This document shows, one piece after another, positions 30,540-39,371 of a DNA stretch of 64,000 nucleotides (positions within the stretch are counted from its first letter, which is position 1; every line of letters begins with the position of its first letter). The position numbers and the translations under genes were made by a program. This DNA is from Thermanaerothrix daxensis. Lineage in GTDB: Bacteria; Chloroflexota; Anaerolineae; Anaerolineales; Anaerolineaceae. The DNA is taken from assembly GCF_001306145.1 (NCBI RefSeq), contig NZ_LGKO01000004.1:124001-188000 (forward strand). The letters run 5' to 3'. The notes beneath the pieces were generated by a model. That model was not told the origin of the DNA. It made no database searches and saw only the letters and a program-made list of their open reading frames with translations.

Positions 30540-32162
30540 CTAACCGACCGTTTCGGCCGAAGGTCGTTCTACAGGGCCGTACTGACCACTGGCCACCAAC
30601 AATTTGTTCAACGCCGAAAGGTACGCCTTAGCGCTGGCGACTACTATGTCTGTATCTGCTCCATACCCGCCAAACGTACGCGGGTGGTCAACCGCCTCAT
30701 CCCCGTCGCTGGGCAAGTACCCTTCACCGGCTTCAATCCGAACCGTTACCTCGCCCAGCGCATCTATCCCTTCAGTGACTGCATGAATGACGAACTCTTG
30801 TAGAACGTTTGGCGCCCCAATGATCGCATCAATGGCCTTGTAGGTTGCATCCACCGGTCCGGTCCCAATAGCTGCCTGGACGCGCAAGCGCCCCTCCGGA
30901 TCACGTAAACGCACCGTGGCAGTGGGCATTCCCATCGTACCGCAGGTTACCTGCAGGCCATCCAGAGCAAACAACTCGCGAGGCTGGTAGAGTTCATCCG
31001 AAACCAGCGCTTCCAGATCGGCATCTGTGATGACCTTCTTACGATCCGCCAGATGTTTGAACCTTGCAAAAATCTGATCCAGTTCCTCGTCGCTCAATTG
31101 ATAACCCAACGAAGCCAGACGCGCACGCAAAGCATGGCGGCCGGAATGCTTGCCAAGTACCAGACGCGTTTGGGGCACGCCTACAGTTTCCGGACGGATG
31201 ATCTCGTAGGTCATGCTGTGTTTGAGCATCCCATCCTGGTGAATTCCCGCCTCATGAGCAAAGGCATTTGCCCCTACAATGGCCTTATTGGGCTGAACTG
31301 GGATGCCAGTGTAATTGCTAACCAGTTTACTCACCCGATAAATCTGGGTCGTATCAATCCCCGTGCGCAGGTTATAAAACTGCCGTCGGGTATACAGAGC
31401 CATTACGACCTCTTCCAGCGCGGTGTTTCCGGCACGTTCCCCAATCCCATTTATGGTCACTTCTGCCTGTCGAGCCCCTGCCCGTAAGCCGGCCAGCGTG
31501 TTAGCCGTAGCCAGCCCCAGGTCATTGTGACAGTGCACCGAAACAATACAATTCTCAATTCCCGGCGTATTACGAATGATGCCCGCAATCAGCGCCCCAA
31601 ATTCTTCCGGGGTTGTGTAGCCCACCGTGTCCGGTATATTCAGCGTAGTGGCTCCGGCTTGAATAGCTTCTCCTAGCACATAGTAAAGAAACTCCGGATC
31701 ACTACGCCCGGCATCCTCGGGGCTGAATTCCACATCTGGGCACAACTGACGCGCGTAAGCCACCATTTCGCGTACCCGCTGCACAACCTCTTCACGCGTC
31801 ATGCGTAACTTGTACTTCATGTGAATTTCAGAGGTGGCCAGGAAAACATGAATGCGTGGCTTGGCGGCATGACGCACTGCCTCCCAGGCCTTATCAATGT
31901 CATTGACCGAAGCACGCGCCAACCCGCATATTACCGGTGTCTTTCCGTTGTAGTCAGCATTGCCCACCTCTATGGCGATGCGACGCACTGCTTCCAGGTC
32001 ATCGGGAGAAGCCGCCGGGAAACCGGCTTCAATAATGTCTACGCCCAACGAAGCCAGTGCCCGTGCAACCTCTAACTTTTCCGCACTGGTCATGGTCGCA
32101 CCGGGGGATTGCTCGCCATCACGTAACGTGGTATCGAAAATACGAACATAATCATCATTCAT
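30540..32162 (-). CDS. leuA: 2-isopropylmalate synthase
   Basis: LeuA condenses 2-oxoisovalerate with acetyl-CoA, the committed step to leucine. The 540-residue long form has the DRE-TIM motif [16 protein letters not shown], metal ligands in [24 protein letters not shown], and a C-terminal regulatory domain (about 400-530) for leucine feedback. GGAGGTG precedes the ATG. It lies 21 bp after ilvC and 34 bp before the small gene upstream of leuC. Confidence 0.95.
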   Translation of the reverse strand: MNDDYVRIFDTTLRDGEQSPGATMTSAEKLEVARALASLGVDIIEAGFPAASPDDLEAVRRIAIEVGNADYNGKTPVICGLARASVNDIDKAWEAVRHAAKPRIHVFLATSEIHMKYKLRMTREEVVQRVREMVAYARQLCPDVEFSPEDAGRSDPEFLYYVLGEAIQAGATTLNIPDTVGYTTPEEFGALIAGIIRNTPGIENCIVSVHCHNDLGLATANTLAGLRAGARQAEVTINGIGERAGNTALEEVVMALYTRRQFYNLRTGIDTTQIYRVSKLVSNYTGIPVQPNKAIVGANAFAHEAGIHQDGMLKHSMTYEIIRPETVGVPQTRLVLGKHSGRHALRARLASLGYQLSDEELDQIFARFKHLADRKKVITDADLEALVSDELYQPRELFALDGLQVTCGTMGMPTATVRLRDPEGRLRVQAAIGTGPVDATYKAIDAIIGAPNVLQEFVIHAVTEGIDALGEVTVRIEAGEGYLPSDGDEAVDHPRTFGGYGADTDIVVASAKAYLSALNKLLVASGQYGPVERPSAETVG

Positions 32163-32183
32163 TCGACACCTCCATTTGATTCG

Positions 32184-33269
32184 CTATGCCGAGGCAGTGG
32201 TTTCAGCCTGTTTTTCCGCAGCGTTCCAATTCTCAGGACGCAACGAACGCACTTTGGCTCCGGCCCGCCACATCTCGGACTCCCGCATCTCGCGCAATTC
32301 AGCCTCCAGTTTCTCCTTGTAATCTGGGGCACTGTTCGCCTTTAAGACGATTCGTGTCTCCTCCCCAGAGACCACCGACTGATAAAGACGTTCAAAAACT
32401 GGCAAAGTCACGCGACGGAACTCATGGCGCCAATCCAAAGCCCCACGCTGCGCCGTGGTGGAACAGTTAGCATACATCCAATCCATACCATGCTCCGCCA
32501 CCAGGCGGATCAGGCTTTGCGTGAGTTCCTCAACCGTTTCATTGAAGGCTTCAGAGGGCGAATGCCCATGGGCACGCAGGACTTGATATTGGGCCTCCAT
32601 AATCCCCGCCAGAGCGCCCATCAACACCCCACGCTCCCCAGTCAAATCGCTATAAACCTCATGCTCAAAGGTGGTTTCAAAGAGGTAACCCGAACCAATT
32701 GCGATACCCAAAGCCAGCGTGCGCTCGCGTGCGCGCCCGGTGTAGTCCTGCGCTACCGCAAACGAAGCGTTGATGCCACTACCAGCCAAGAAGTTAGCCC
32801 GCACGCTGGTGCCCGAACCCTTTGGCGCCACCATAATCACATCTACATAGGGCGGTGGTACGACCCCGGTCTGATCCTTATAAACAACGGAGAACCCATG
32901 CGAGAAATAAAGTGCATTACCGGGCTTCAGGCAAGGTTCAATTTTGGGCCACATTTGCTTTTGGGCGGCATCTGAAACCAGATACTGGACGATGGTCCCG
33001 CGCTCGGCGGCTTCCTCCAGGGAGAAGAGGGTTTCGCCGGGCACCCAGCCATCCTTCTGGGCCTTTTCCCAAGACCGCCCACCCGGCCGCACTCCCACAA
33101 TGACCTGTATGCCGTTGTCTCGCATGTTTAGGGACTGTGCCATTCCCTGCACCCCGTATCCCAACACGGCTACTACTTCATCCTTTAAAACCTCACGCGC
33201 TTTTTCTAGAGGGAACTCCTCACGAGTAACTACTTCTTCCAGAACACCTGCAAAATCCATTTTGGCCAT
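32184..33269 (-). CDS. ilvC: Ketol-acid reductoisomerase, fungal/Ilv5-like type
   Basis: IlvC isomerises and reduces acetolactate or acetohydroxybutyrate with NADPH. The 361-residue protein (start at the ATG behind AGGAGG; longer frames run back into the gap) has GYGVQGMAQSLNMRDNG, YFSHGFSVVYKD, VAPKGSGTSVR, the metal-site glutamates in GERGVLMG and SPSEAFNETVEE, and NCSTTAQRGALDW. These segments follow the pattern of yeast mitochondrial Ilv5, not the short bacterial IlvC (about 330 residues). The C-terminal RKLRPEN-like tail (here RSLRPENW) agrees. It is embedded in a normal bacterial operon between ilvH and leuA. Confidence 0.92.
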   Translation of the reverse strand: MAKMDFAGVLEEVVTREEFPLEKAREVLKDEVVAVLGYGVQGMAQSLNMRDNGIQVIVGVRPGGRSWEKAQKDGWVPGETLFSLEEAAERGTIVQYLVSDAAQKQMWPKIEPCLKPGNALYFSHGFSVVYKDQTGVVPPPYVDVIMVAPKGSGTSVRANFLAGSGINASFAVAQDYTGRARERTLALGIAIGSGYLFETTFEHEVYSDLTGERGVLMGALAGIMEAQYQVLRAHGHSPSEAFNETVEELTQSLIRLVAEHGMDWMYANCSTTAQRGALDWRHEFRRVTLPVFERLYQSVVSGEETRIVLKANSAPDYKEKLEAELREMRESEMWRAGAKVRSLRPENWNAAEKQAETTASA

Positions 33270-33300
33270 ATGAATACCTCCTGAAGTCTTTGAAGAAAAT

Positions 33301-33831
33301 TTATTCAGAGTATGCCAGCGCAGTGTGGTAACCATTGCCATTAGCGTACAAGGGCATGTTCCCGCGCGCCATGCTGACCACACCCGTACGGACCATCTCA
33401 ATAATCCCAATCGGGCGGAGCACCTCTAAAAATCCCTCAATTTTTTCTTCATCTCCGGTGATCTCAACAATCATGGAGTCCGTGGCCACATCCACCACAT
33501 GAGCCCGGAACACCTCAACGATTTGCATGACATGCCCGCGGTTTTCCGGCGTCGCCCTTACCTTGATCAAGGCCAGGTCTCGGGTAACCTTGGGCACCGA
33601 GGTTAGGTCGGATACCTGAATGACGTTGATGAGCTTATAGAGATATGCCGTTAAGCGTTCCGCGTTGACATTGTCACTATCCACCACAATCGTCATGCGC
33701 GAAATTCCCGGTTGTTCGGTATGCCCCACCGTCAGTGACTCAATGTTGAAGTTGCGCCGTCGGAACAAAGACGCCACTCGATTCAGCACCCCTGGTTTAT
33801 CCTCCACCAATGCCACAATAATGTGTTGCAT
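33301..33831 (-). CDS. ilvH: Acetolactate synthase small (regulatory) subunit
   Basis: This 176-residue subunit binds valine through its ACT domain and activates IlvB. The ACT start HIIVALVEDKPGVLNRVASLF is clear, followed by the second domain ending in a VVSMARG segment. I place the start at the ATG with GGAGGG six bases upstream; an in-frame TTG lies six codons earlier. It starts 14 bp after the ilvB stop and precedes ilvC by about 31 bp. Confidence 0.94.
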   Translation of the reverse strand: MQHIIVALVEDKPGVLNRVASLFRRRNFNIESLTVGHTEQPGISRMTIVVDSDNVNAERLTAYLYKLINVIQVSDLTSVPKVTRDLALIKVRATPENRGHVMQIVEVFRAHVVDVATDSMIVEITGDEEKIEGFLEVLRPIGIIEMVRTGVVSMARGNMPLYANGNGYHTALAYSE

Positions 33832-33845
33832 CGCGCCCTCCCCAA

Positions 33846-35567
33846 TCAAATCTCGTCTTCTGCCGTCTCAATCATGCGGTTGACCAATGGCCGCCGGATC
33901 ATGGCATGCAGATCGGCACCAGCGGGTACCATCGGGTACACGTTGTCCTCCTGCTCTACCCTGAAATCAATCACTACAGTGCCCTCTATTTCGCGAGCAC
34001 GCTGCAAGGCCGCATCCACTTCATCCCGAGAAGTGACCCGCAGACCAGCCAGACCGTGAGCCTCAGCAAGTTTCACAAAGTCGGGGCTACGCATGGGAGT
34101 GGCCGCATAGCGTCGCTCGTAGAAAAGCTCTTGCCACTGACGCACCATGCCCAGATAGCCATTATTGATGATCGCCACATTGACCTTCACACCCTCCTGA
34201 GCCGCGGTTGAGAGTTCGGCGGCGGTCATCTGGAAACCCCCATCACCTACAACCGCCCAAACCTCCGCATCGGGGCAGGCGATTTTTGCCCCAATGGCCG
34301 CAGGCAACCCAAACCCCATGGTTCCCAGTCCTCCCGAGGTAATGAACCGGTTGGGATGATCCTGTTTGTAATATTGCGCTGCCCACATCTGATGCTGACC
34401 TACGTCGGTCACTACAATGGCATTACCCTGCGTAAAGCGCCATAACGCATCAATTACATGGGCTGCGTAGAGTTTTCCATTTTCCGGCACCAGTTTGAGG
34501 ATATCCTCATCTTCCGCCTCACGGCGCAGTGATGCAATATGCTCCAACCAATCTGCATGTTCCAGGTTCGGCGTTTCTTCCAGCAATAGGCATAGGGCTT
34601 CACGAAGGTCGCCTATCACTGAAACATCTACCTTGACGTTCTTATTGAGTTCCGTGGGATCAATATCCACATGAATCTTGCGCGCACCAGTTGCATAGGT
34701 TTTGACATTGCCGGTTACCCGGTCATCAAAGCGCATACCAAAAGCCAGCAGCAGATCGGCCTCCTGAATGGCCTGGTTGACCCACGCTTGCCCGTGCATT
34801 CCCATCATGCCTAGATTCAGCGGATGAGAAGCTGGAAAGCCACCGATTCCCAAGAGAGTCATCGCCACTGGAATTTGTGTCTGCTCGGCAAAAGCGCGCA
34901 ATTCCTCTGTTGCACGGCTGAGCAGCACCCCCCGACCCGCTAAAATCAGAGGGCGCTTAGCCTCACGGATCAACTGGGCGGCCTGGGCGATTCGAGCCCG
35001 ATCGGGAATCCGATAAGGACGATACCCACGCAACTGAATCGGTTTGGGATCGTAGGTCCAATCTGTGCTATTTTGCTGCGCATCCTTGGCGATATCCACC
35101 AACACCGGGCCAGGGCGACCGGTGCGTGCAATGTAAAACGCCTCCCGCAACACTGGGCCGACATCTTCTACCCGAGTGACCAGGTAATTGTGCTTGGTAA
35201 TAGGGAGCGTAATCCCCGTCACATCTGTTTCTTGAAATGCATCGTAACCGATCAAATGACTGGCAACCTGCCCGGTAATAAAAACTGTGGGCGATGAATC
35301 CATCATTGCAGTTGCGATCCCGGTGACGAGGTTTGTGGCACCCGGACCGGAGGTTGCCAACGCGACTCCCACCTTACCGCTCGCCCGAGCATACCCGTCC
35401 GCCATGTGCGCTGCACCCTGCTCATGTCGCACTAAAACATGGCGAACCGGATAGTCTAGCATGGCATCATAAATCGGCAGGTTCGCTCCTCCCGGATAAC
35501 CGAAGACAACTTCCACCCCCTCACGCACCAACACTTCCCACACAATTTGTGCACCCGTCCGTTTCAT
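33846..35567 (-). CDS. ilvB: Acetolactate synthase large (catalytic) subunit
   Basis: IlvB is a thiamine-diphosphate enzyme joining two pyruvates, or pyruvate and 2-oxobutyrate. In the 573 residues the catalytic Glu lies in [20 protein letters not shown], and the ThDP/Mg motif [19 protein letters not shown] and [12 protein letters not shown] follow near 440-480. [14 protein letters not shown] is the family signature. AAGGAGGAGC precedes the ATG. It lies 36 bp after ilvD. Confidence 0.96.
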   Translation of the reverse strand: MKRTGAQIVWEVLVREGVEVVFGYPGGANLPIYDAMLDYPVRHVLVRHEQGAAHMADGYARASGKVGVALATSGPGATNLVTGIATAMMDSSPTVFITGQVASHLIGYDAFQETDVTGITLPITKHNYLVTRVEDVGPVLREAFYIARTGRPGPVLVDIAKDAQQNSTDWTYDPKPIQLRGYRPYRIPDRARIAQAAQLIREAKRPLILAGRGVLLSRATEELRAFAEQTQIPVAMTLLGIGGFPASHPLNLGMMGMHGQAWVNQAIQEADLLLAFGMRFDDRVTGNVKTYATGARKIHVDIDPTELNKNVKVDVSVIGDLREALCLLLEETPNLEHADWLEHIASLRREAEDEDILKLVPENGKLYAAHVIDALWRFTQGNAIVVTDVGQHQMWAAQYYKQDHPNRFITSGGLGTMGFGLPAAIGAKIACPDAEVWAVVGDGGFQMTAAELSTAAQEGVKVNVAIINNGYLGMVRQWQELFYERRYAATPMRSPDFVKLAEAHGLAGLRVTSRDEVDAALQRAREIEGTVVIDFRVEQEDNVYPMVPAGADLHAMIRRPLVNRMIETAEDEI

Positions 35568-35603
35568 CGCTGCTCCTCCTTCGACAAAGCCATTCCACTG
35601 ATA

Positions 35604-37280
35604 TCAGACGCCGGGGTATTCCAACACGGCGCCTCGATCCGCACCACTCACAAAATAGGCATACCGCTTTAACCACCTGCTGTTTGTGCGCGGCTCGAAA
35701 GGTGGCAAAGCCTCAAGCCGTTGCCGAATCTCCTCATCGCTTAAACGCACGTTTAGCGTGTGGGCATCCAAATCAATCTCAATAATGTCGCCTTGACGCA
35801 AGGCTGCAATCGGCCCACGCGCAGCCGCCTCGGGAGCCACATGGCCCACGCAGGCGCCTCGCGTTCCTCCGGAAAAACGACCATCGGTGATCAGAGCTAC
35901 TTTGTCACCCAACCCCATTCCCATAATTGCGCTGGTGGGGCTAAGCATTTCCTGCATTCCCGGCCCACCTCGGGGGCCCTCATAACGGATCACTACCACC
36001 TCGCCAGGCTGAACCTCCCGAGCCAGGATGCCGCGCAGCGCATCCTCTTGGGATTCATAAATCCGTGCTGGCCCGCTGAAACGGCGCATACCAGGTAGGA
36101 CACCTGCTGTCTTCACCACGGAGCCACGTGGAGCGAGATTGCCAAAGAGAATGGCCAGTCCACCCGTTTGAGAATGCGCGTTTTCACAGCGACGAATTAC
36201 TTCCTCGTCTTTGATCTCGGCCCCATTTAACGCATCCCCCAGGGTGGTACCGGTGACCGTGATGCGATCCAGGTGCAGCAAACCGGTACCACGATGCACC
36301 TCCTTGAGAATGGCCGGCACACCACCAGCGCGATGGACATCCTCCATGTGCCAGGGGCCTGAGGGGCTAACCTTGCACAGATGAGGCACCCTGGCTGAAA
36401 TCGTATTGATGCGTTCCAACGAATAATCCAACCCGGCCTCATGAGCAATTGCCAACCCATGCAGGAGGGTATTGGTGGACCCTCCCATAGCCATATCCAG
36501 TACAAAGGCATCATCCAGGGCCTCTAAAGTGACAATGTCACGGGGCTTAATCTGCCGCCGCACTAATTCAATAATTAAGTGCCCCGCGCGCCGCGCTAGT
36601 GCCTCACGCTCAGAGGTCAGCGCCAGCGCCGAACCGTTGTAAGGCAATGCCAGCCCCAAAGCCTCCATCAAGCAGTTCATGCTATTGGCAGTGAACATCC
36701 CCGAGCACGAGCCGCAAGAAGGGCAGGCATAATCTTCAAGGGATTTCAAGCGCTTCTGATCAATCTTTCCCGCCTGATAAGCCCCAACCCCCTCAAACAC
36801 CGAGATGAGATCCACTACCTCGCCTTCGGGCGTGCGCCCGGCCGCCATTGGACCACCGGAAACGAAGATGGTGGGGATATTTAACCGCACGGCCGCCATA
36901 AGCATGCCGGGGACGATTTTGTCACAATTGGGAATGCAAACCATACCATCAAACTGATGGGCTTCGATCATGGTTTCCACAGAGTCGGCAATCAGTTCCC
37001 GCGAGGGAAGGGAGTATTTCATCCCTGCATGTCCCATGGCAATGCCATCATCTACTGCAATGGTGTTGAACTCAAACGGCACTCCGCCAGCCTGACGAAC
37101 GGCTTCCTTGACAATCCGTGCAAATGCTTGCAAGTGAACGTGACCCGGTACGATATCGGCATAAGAATTGACAATGGCAATAAACGGTTTATCAAAATCC
37201 TCGTCCTTTACCCCCGTGGCTTTCAGTAATGCCCGATGCGGCGCGTGTTCTATGCCTCTTTTTACCTGATCTGATCGCAT
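35604..37280 (-). CDS. ilvD: Dihydroxy-acid dehydratase
   Basis: IlvD dehydrates dihydroxy acids to the 2-oxo acids of valine and isoleucine, using an Fe-S cluster. About 558 residues, with the cluster cysteines in [10 protein letters not shown] and [18 protein letters not shown], and a C-terminal GRFSGGTRG. It is the first structural gene of the operon, directly downstream of the attenuator. GGAGGAG lies six bases before a GTG and nine before the ATG at 37280; either could be used. Confidence 0.95.
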   Translation of the reverse strand: MRSDQVKRGIEHAPHRALLKATGVKDEDFDKPFIAIVNSYADIVPGHVHLQAFARIVKEAVRQAGGVPFEFNTIAVDDGIAMGHAGMKYSLPSRELIADSVETMIEAHQFDGMVCIPNCDKIVPGMLMAAVRLNIPTIFVSGGPMAAGRTPEGEVVDLISVFEGVGAYQAGKIDQKRLKSLEDYACPSCGSCSGMFTANSMNCLMEALGLALPYNGSALALTSEREALARRAGHLIIELVRRQIKPRDIVTLEALDDAFVLDMAMGGSTNTLLHGLAIAHEAGLDYSLERINTISARVPHLCKVSPSGPWHMEDVHRAGGVPAILKEVHRGTGLLHLDRITVTGTTLGDALNGAEIKDEEVIRRCENAHSQTGGLAILFGNLAPRGSVVKTAGVLPGMRRFSGPARIYESQEDALRGILAREVQPGEVVVIRYEGPRGGPGMQEMLSPTSAIMGMGLGDKVALITDGRFSGGTRGACVGHVAPEAAARGPIAALRQGDIIEIDLDAHTLNVRLSDEEIRQRLEALPPFEPRTNSRWLKRYAYFVSGADRGAVLEYPGV

Positions 37281-37303
37281 CACCGGTCTCCTCCGTGCTG
37301 GTA

Positions 37304-37329
37304 TAAAAAAACCGCCCTTGCGGGCGGTT
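37304..37329 (-). terminator. Attenuator terminator of the ilv-leu operon
   Basis: On the minus strand AACCGCCC-GCAA-GGGCGGTT is followed by seven T residues, just before ilvD. Its 5' arm can instead pair with ten bases inside the leader peptide gene, so this is a regulated terminator. Confidence 0.88.
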
Positions 37330-37459
37330 GGTATGTACTTTGGTCTGGGTTTGCGTAAGGGTTTAGGCTAGTTCCACTTCGCTCGCTCCAACCGCCCAAA
37401 AGGGAGCCAGGCTCTCAATAAGGACGAGAACCAGAATAAGGCTAAGGGCGAGGAGCGAG
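37322..37459 (-). promoter_or_regulatory. Attenuation region: mutually exclusive RNA stems 1:2, 2:3 and 3:4
   Basis: Reading the RNA, segment 1 is CTCGCTCC (37459-37452), segment 2 is GGGCGGTTGG plus GGAGCGAG (37397-37382), segment 3 is CCAACCGCCC (37331-37322) and segment 4 is GGGCGGTT in the terminator. Segment 2 pairs perfectly with segment 1 (eight bases) or with segment 3 (ten bases). The Leu/Ile/Val codon run lies on and just after segment 1, so stalled ribosomes would free segment 2 to pair with segment 3 and block the terminator. Confidence 0.8.
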
Positions 37460-37473
37460 TAAATGTAAGACAT
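37363..37473 (-). CDS. Leader peptide of the ilv-leu operon (attenuator)
   Basis: A 36-codon frame starting ATG-TCT-TAC-ATT and ending GCC-TAA encodes a peptide in which residues 7-19 ([13 protein letters not shown]) contain eleven Leu, Ile or Val residues out of thirteen. It starts about 30 bp after the predicted transcription start and ends about 35 bp before the terminator hairpin in front of ilvD. There is no good ribosome site. Composition, position and overlap with the alternative RNA stems identify it as a branched-chain leader peptide like ivbL/ilvL of enterobacteria. Confidence 0.82.
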   Translation of the reverse strand: MSYIYSLLALSLILVLVLIESLAPFWAVGASEVELA

Positions 37474-37510
37474 TTTTGACCGAATGGGTTCTTTTAGAAG
37501 TTATTGCGCA

Positions 37511-37538
37511 ATTCTATACACCATCGAGAATTTGTCAA
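37511..37538 (-). promoter_or_regulatory. Promoter of the ilv-leu operon
   Basis: On the minus strand a consensus TTGACA (37538-37533) and TAGAAT (37516-37511) are 16 bp apart, predicting a start near 37504, about 30 bp before the leader peptide ATG. Confidence 0.78.
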
Positions 37539-37601
37539 GAGGTTAAATCTTAAAAAATCCTGATTATCAGAGGAGATTTACCATCCGCTGGTATTTGCGA
37601 G

Positions 37602-37607
37602 TATACT
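37602..37607 (+). promoter_or_regulatory. Likely -10 element of the SGNH hydrolase gene
   Basis: TATACT lies 18 bp after TTACCA (37578-37583) and 17 bp before the gene's ATG, with the ribosome site GAGGT in between. The -35 is only a partial match. Confidence 0.4.
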
Positions 37608-37624
37608 TGAGCCACGAGGTAACA

Positions 37625-38314
37625 ATGTGGTTTAATGTGATCATTTCTTCCCTACTTGTCATTACACTGATCTACTTGATGCTGGCACGCATGGCCGCCG
37701 AACGATTGGCACGCACGCATCACGAACAAAAGTGCGATTTTTTTGCCCACCATCCGGTTCAGAAAGGAGATATAGTCTTTCTGGGGGATAGCATCACCGA
37801 CGGCGCCCGTTGGGATGAGTTGTTTCCGGGCCTCCCTGTAAAAAACCGGGGGATTAATGCCGACACAACCCGTGGCGTGCTAGCACGCCTGGATAGCATC
37901 CTTCCCGGACAGCCGGCTGCAATTTTTCTACTGATTGGCACAAACGACCTGCCCTGGTTTATGTTCCGCAGCGACCACGACATTCTCGAAACCTATGCTG
38001 CCATTTTAGAACGTTGCCGAAGGGAAAGTCCATCCACCCAGATATTCGTCCAGTCAATTCTTCCACGTGCTCGCGGCTATGCGAAACGCATTCAGCGCTT
38101 GAATGTTGAACTCGAAAAACTGGCCCGGCGTTTTGGTTATCCGTTCGTTAATCTCTTCCCTCACTTCGCTGATCGCGAAGGCCAGATTCGTCCTGAGCTT
38201 TCCAATGACCGACTCCACCTAATGGCTATTGGGTACGATCTTTGGGTTGAACAAATTAAGCCGCTGATCGCCAACCTGAGCCCCACAACCCTGGTGGAAG
38301 AGGTTACTTCTTAG
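37625..38314 (+). CDS. Membrane-anchored SGNH/GDSL hydrolase
   Basis: The 229-residue protein starts with one hydrophobic helix (about residues 3-22), so it is probably exported and anchored. The SGNH blocks are visible: Ser in FLGDSITDG, Gly in NRGINADTT, Asn in IGTNDLPW and the Asp-x-x-His pair in SNDRLHLMAIGY. Such enzymes are esterases, lysophospholipases or acetyl-hydrolases acting on lipids or glycans; the substrate cannot be told. I chose the ATG with GAGGT four bases upstream over a longer frame. It is divergent from the ilv-leu operon. Confidence 0.85.
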   Translation: MWFNVIISSLLVITLIYLMLARMAAERLARTHHEQKCDFFAHHPVQKGDIVFLGDSITDGARWDELFPGLPVKNRGINADTTRGVLARLDSILPGQPAAIFLLIGTNDLPWFMFRSDHDILETYAAILERCRRESPSTQIFVQSILPRARGYAKRIQRLNVELEKLARRFGYPFVNLFPHFADREGQIRPELSNDRLHLMAIGYDLWVEQIKPLIANLSPTTLVEEVTS

Positions 38315-38487
38315 TAACTTTTCTCCCAACAAGGGGTTACATAATATAACTCTCTTGTGACCGTGTTGTTTTTCTATAACTCGTTTTATCTCCCAAGATC
38401 ATCCCCAGGCTATGACCAGAGTGAGATACAACTGAGCCATTCTTTTGTTAACATCAACCCAATCCTTTAGAACGGAACCCCCTCCCC

Positions 38488-39186
38488 ATGATTTCTGAAA
38501 AACTCCTCTACTGGGCCTCCCATCCGGTGGTACGTACTTTCGTTGCTCTCGCCCTTCGAATGGAAGTCAAGCGCTACCAAACTTTTCCCCACGGAGGCAA
38601 AATTTTTGCGGCCAATCACCCCAGCACTGCCGATCCTTTCTTTGTCGCCGCGGCTATACGCGAACATTCGTTTATCCTGATCAACAACCTCTTATTCCAA
38701 GTGCCGCTGTTGGGTCCTTACTTGCGCTTTTCGGGTCATATTCCGGTCAAAGCCGGAGAAGGTCAAAATGCCATTGAGACCGCACTCAAACGCCTTGCCG
38801 CTGGACACAACATTATGATATTCCCTGAGGGGGATCTCAGCCCGGCCGAAGGGGGTTTCCACAAACCTCGCACGGGAGTCGCTCGGCTGGCCATCGCCAG
38901 CGGTGCCCCTGTCATTCCCATTGGGATCCACCTGCAACGCGAACGCTTGCATTTCATTCGCTCAACCGTGCGGGGTGAAGTTACTTATGGCCGATGGTAC
39001 CTGCGTGGCCCCTACCAGGTCACAGTGGGTGCTCCCCTCCAATTCACTGGCGATGTAGAAGATCGCCCCTTTGTGCGCTCGGTGGCCGAGACAATCATGC
39101 ACTATATCATTGAATTGGCACGCGAAAGCGAAAATCGCCTGAATCCCCTCCAGGCTCACCTCGACCTGGCCCAACAAACCGGCTAA
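38488..39186 (+). CDS. 1-acyl-glycerol-3-phosphate acyltransferase family protein
   Basis: The 232-residue PlsC-like enzyme would acylate lysophosphatidic acid or a related lipid at the inner membrane. It has the catalytic H-x4-D motif NHPSTAD (His44, Asp49) and the acceptor-binding FPEGDLSPAEGG near 114. The N-terminus is amphipathic without a clear helix span. The ATG at 38488 lacks a ribosome site (upstream bases are C-rich), so the start could be wrong or the transcript short-leadered. It stands alone in a 170-bp upstream gap in which I see no clear promoter. Confidence 0.85.
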   Translation: MISEKLLYWASHPVVRTFVALALRMEVKRYQTFPHGGKIFAANHPSTADPFFVAAAIREHSFILINNLLFQVPLLGPYLRFSGHIPVKAGEGQNAIETALKRLAAGHNIMIFPEGDLSPAEGGFHKPRTGVARLAIASGAPVIPIGIHLQRERLHFIRSTVRGEVTYGRWYLRGPYQVTVGAPLQFTGDVEDRPFVRSVAETIMHYIIELARESENRLNPLQAHLDLAQQTG

Positions 39187-39371
39187 ACTTTCCCTTCATA
39201 TCCACCAATCGAATGATATTACCCCCGTAGGAAGGCTCTAAAAAGGGGAAAATTGAGCCGTTTGGATTAAATCACCTCCTCTCCATGAAAGTTTCTTTTT
39301 GACATGATCTTATAAAATATAAAGAGAGCACCCATTTTACGTATGAACTGCTCCCACCCTGGAGGTAGCCG

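Noticed and set aside
37502-37509. TTGCGCAA palindrome near the ilv promoter as another copy of the nirS operator
   Set aside because: The arms abut without the two-base centre (8 bp, not 14), so geometry differs and it is probably chance.
37284-37510. T-box leader before ilvD
   Set aside because: No T-box consensus sequence is visible; the leader peptide and alternative stems explain the region better.
39299-39320. TTGACA followed by TATAAA before the GPH transporter
   Set aside because: The spacing (13 bp) is too short for a normal promoter.
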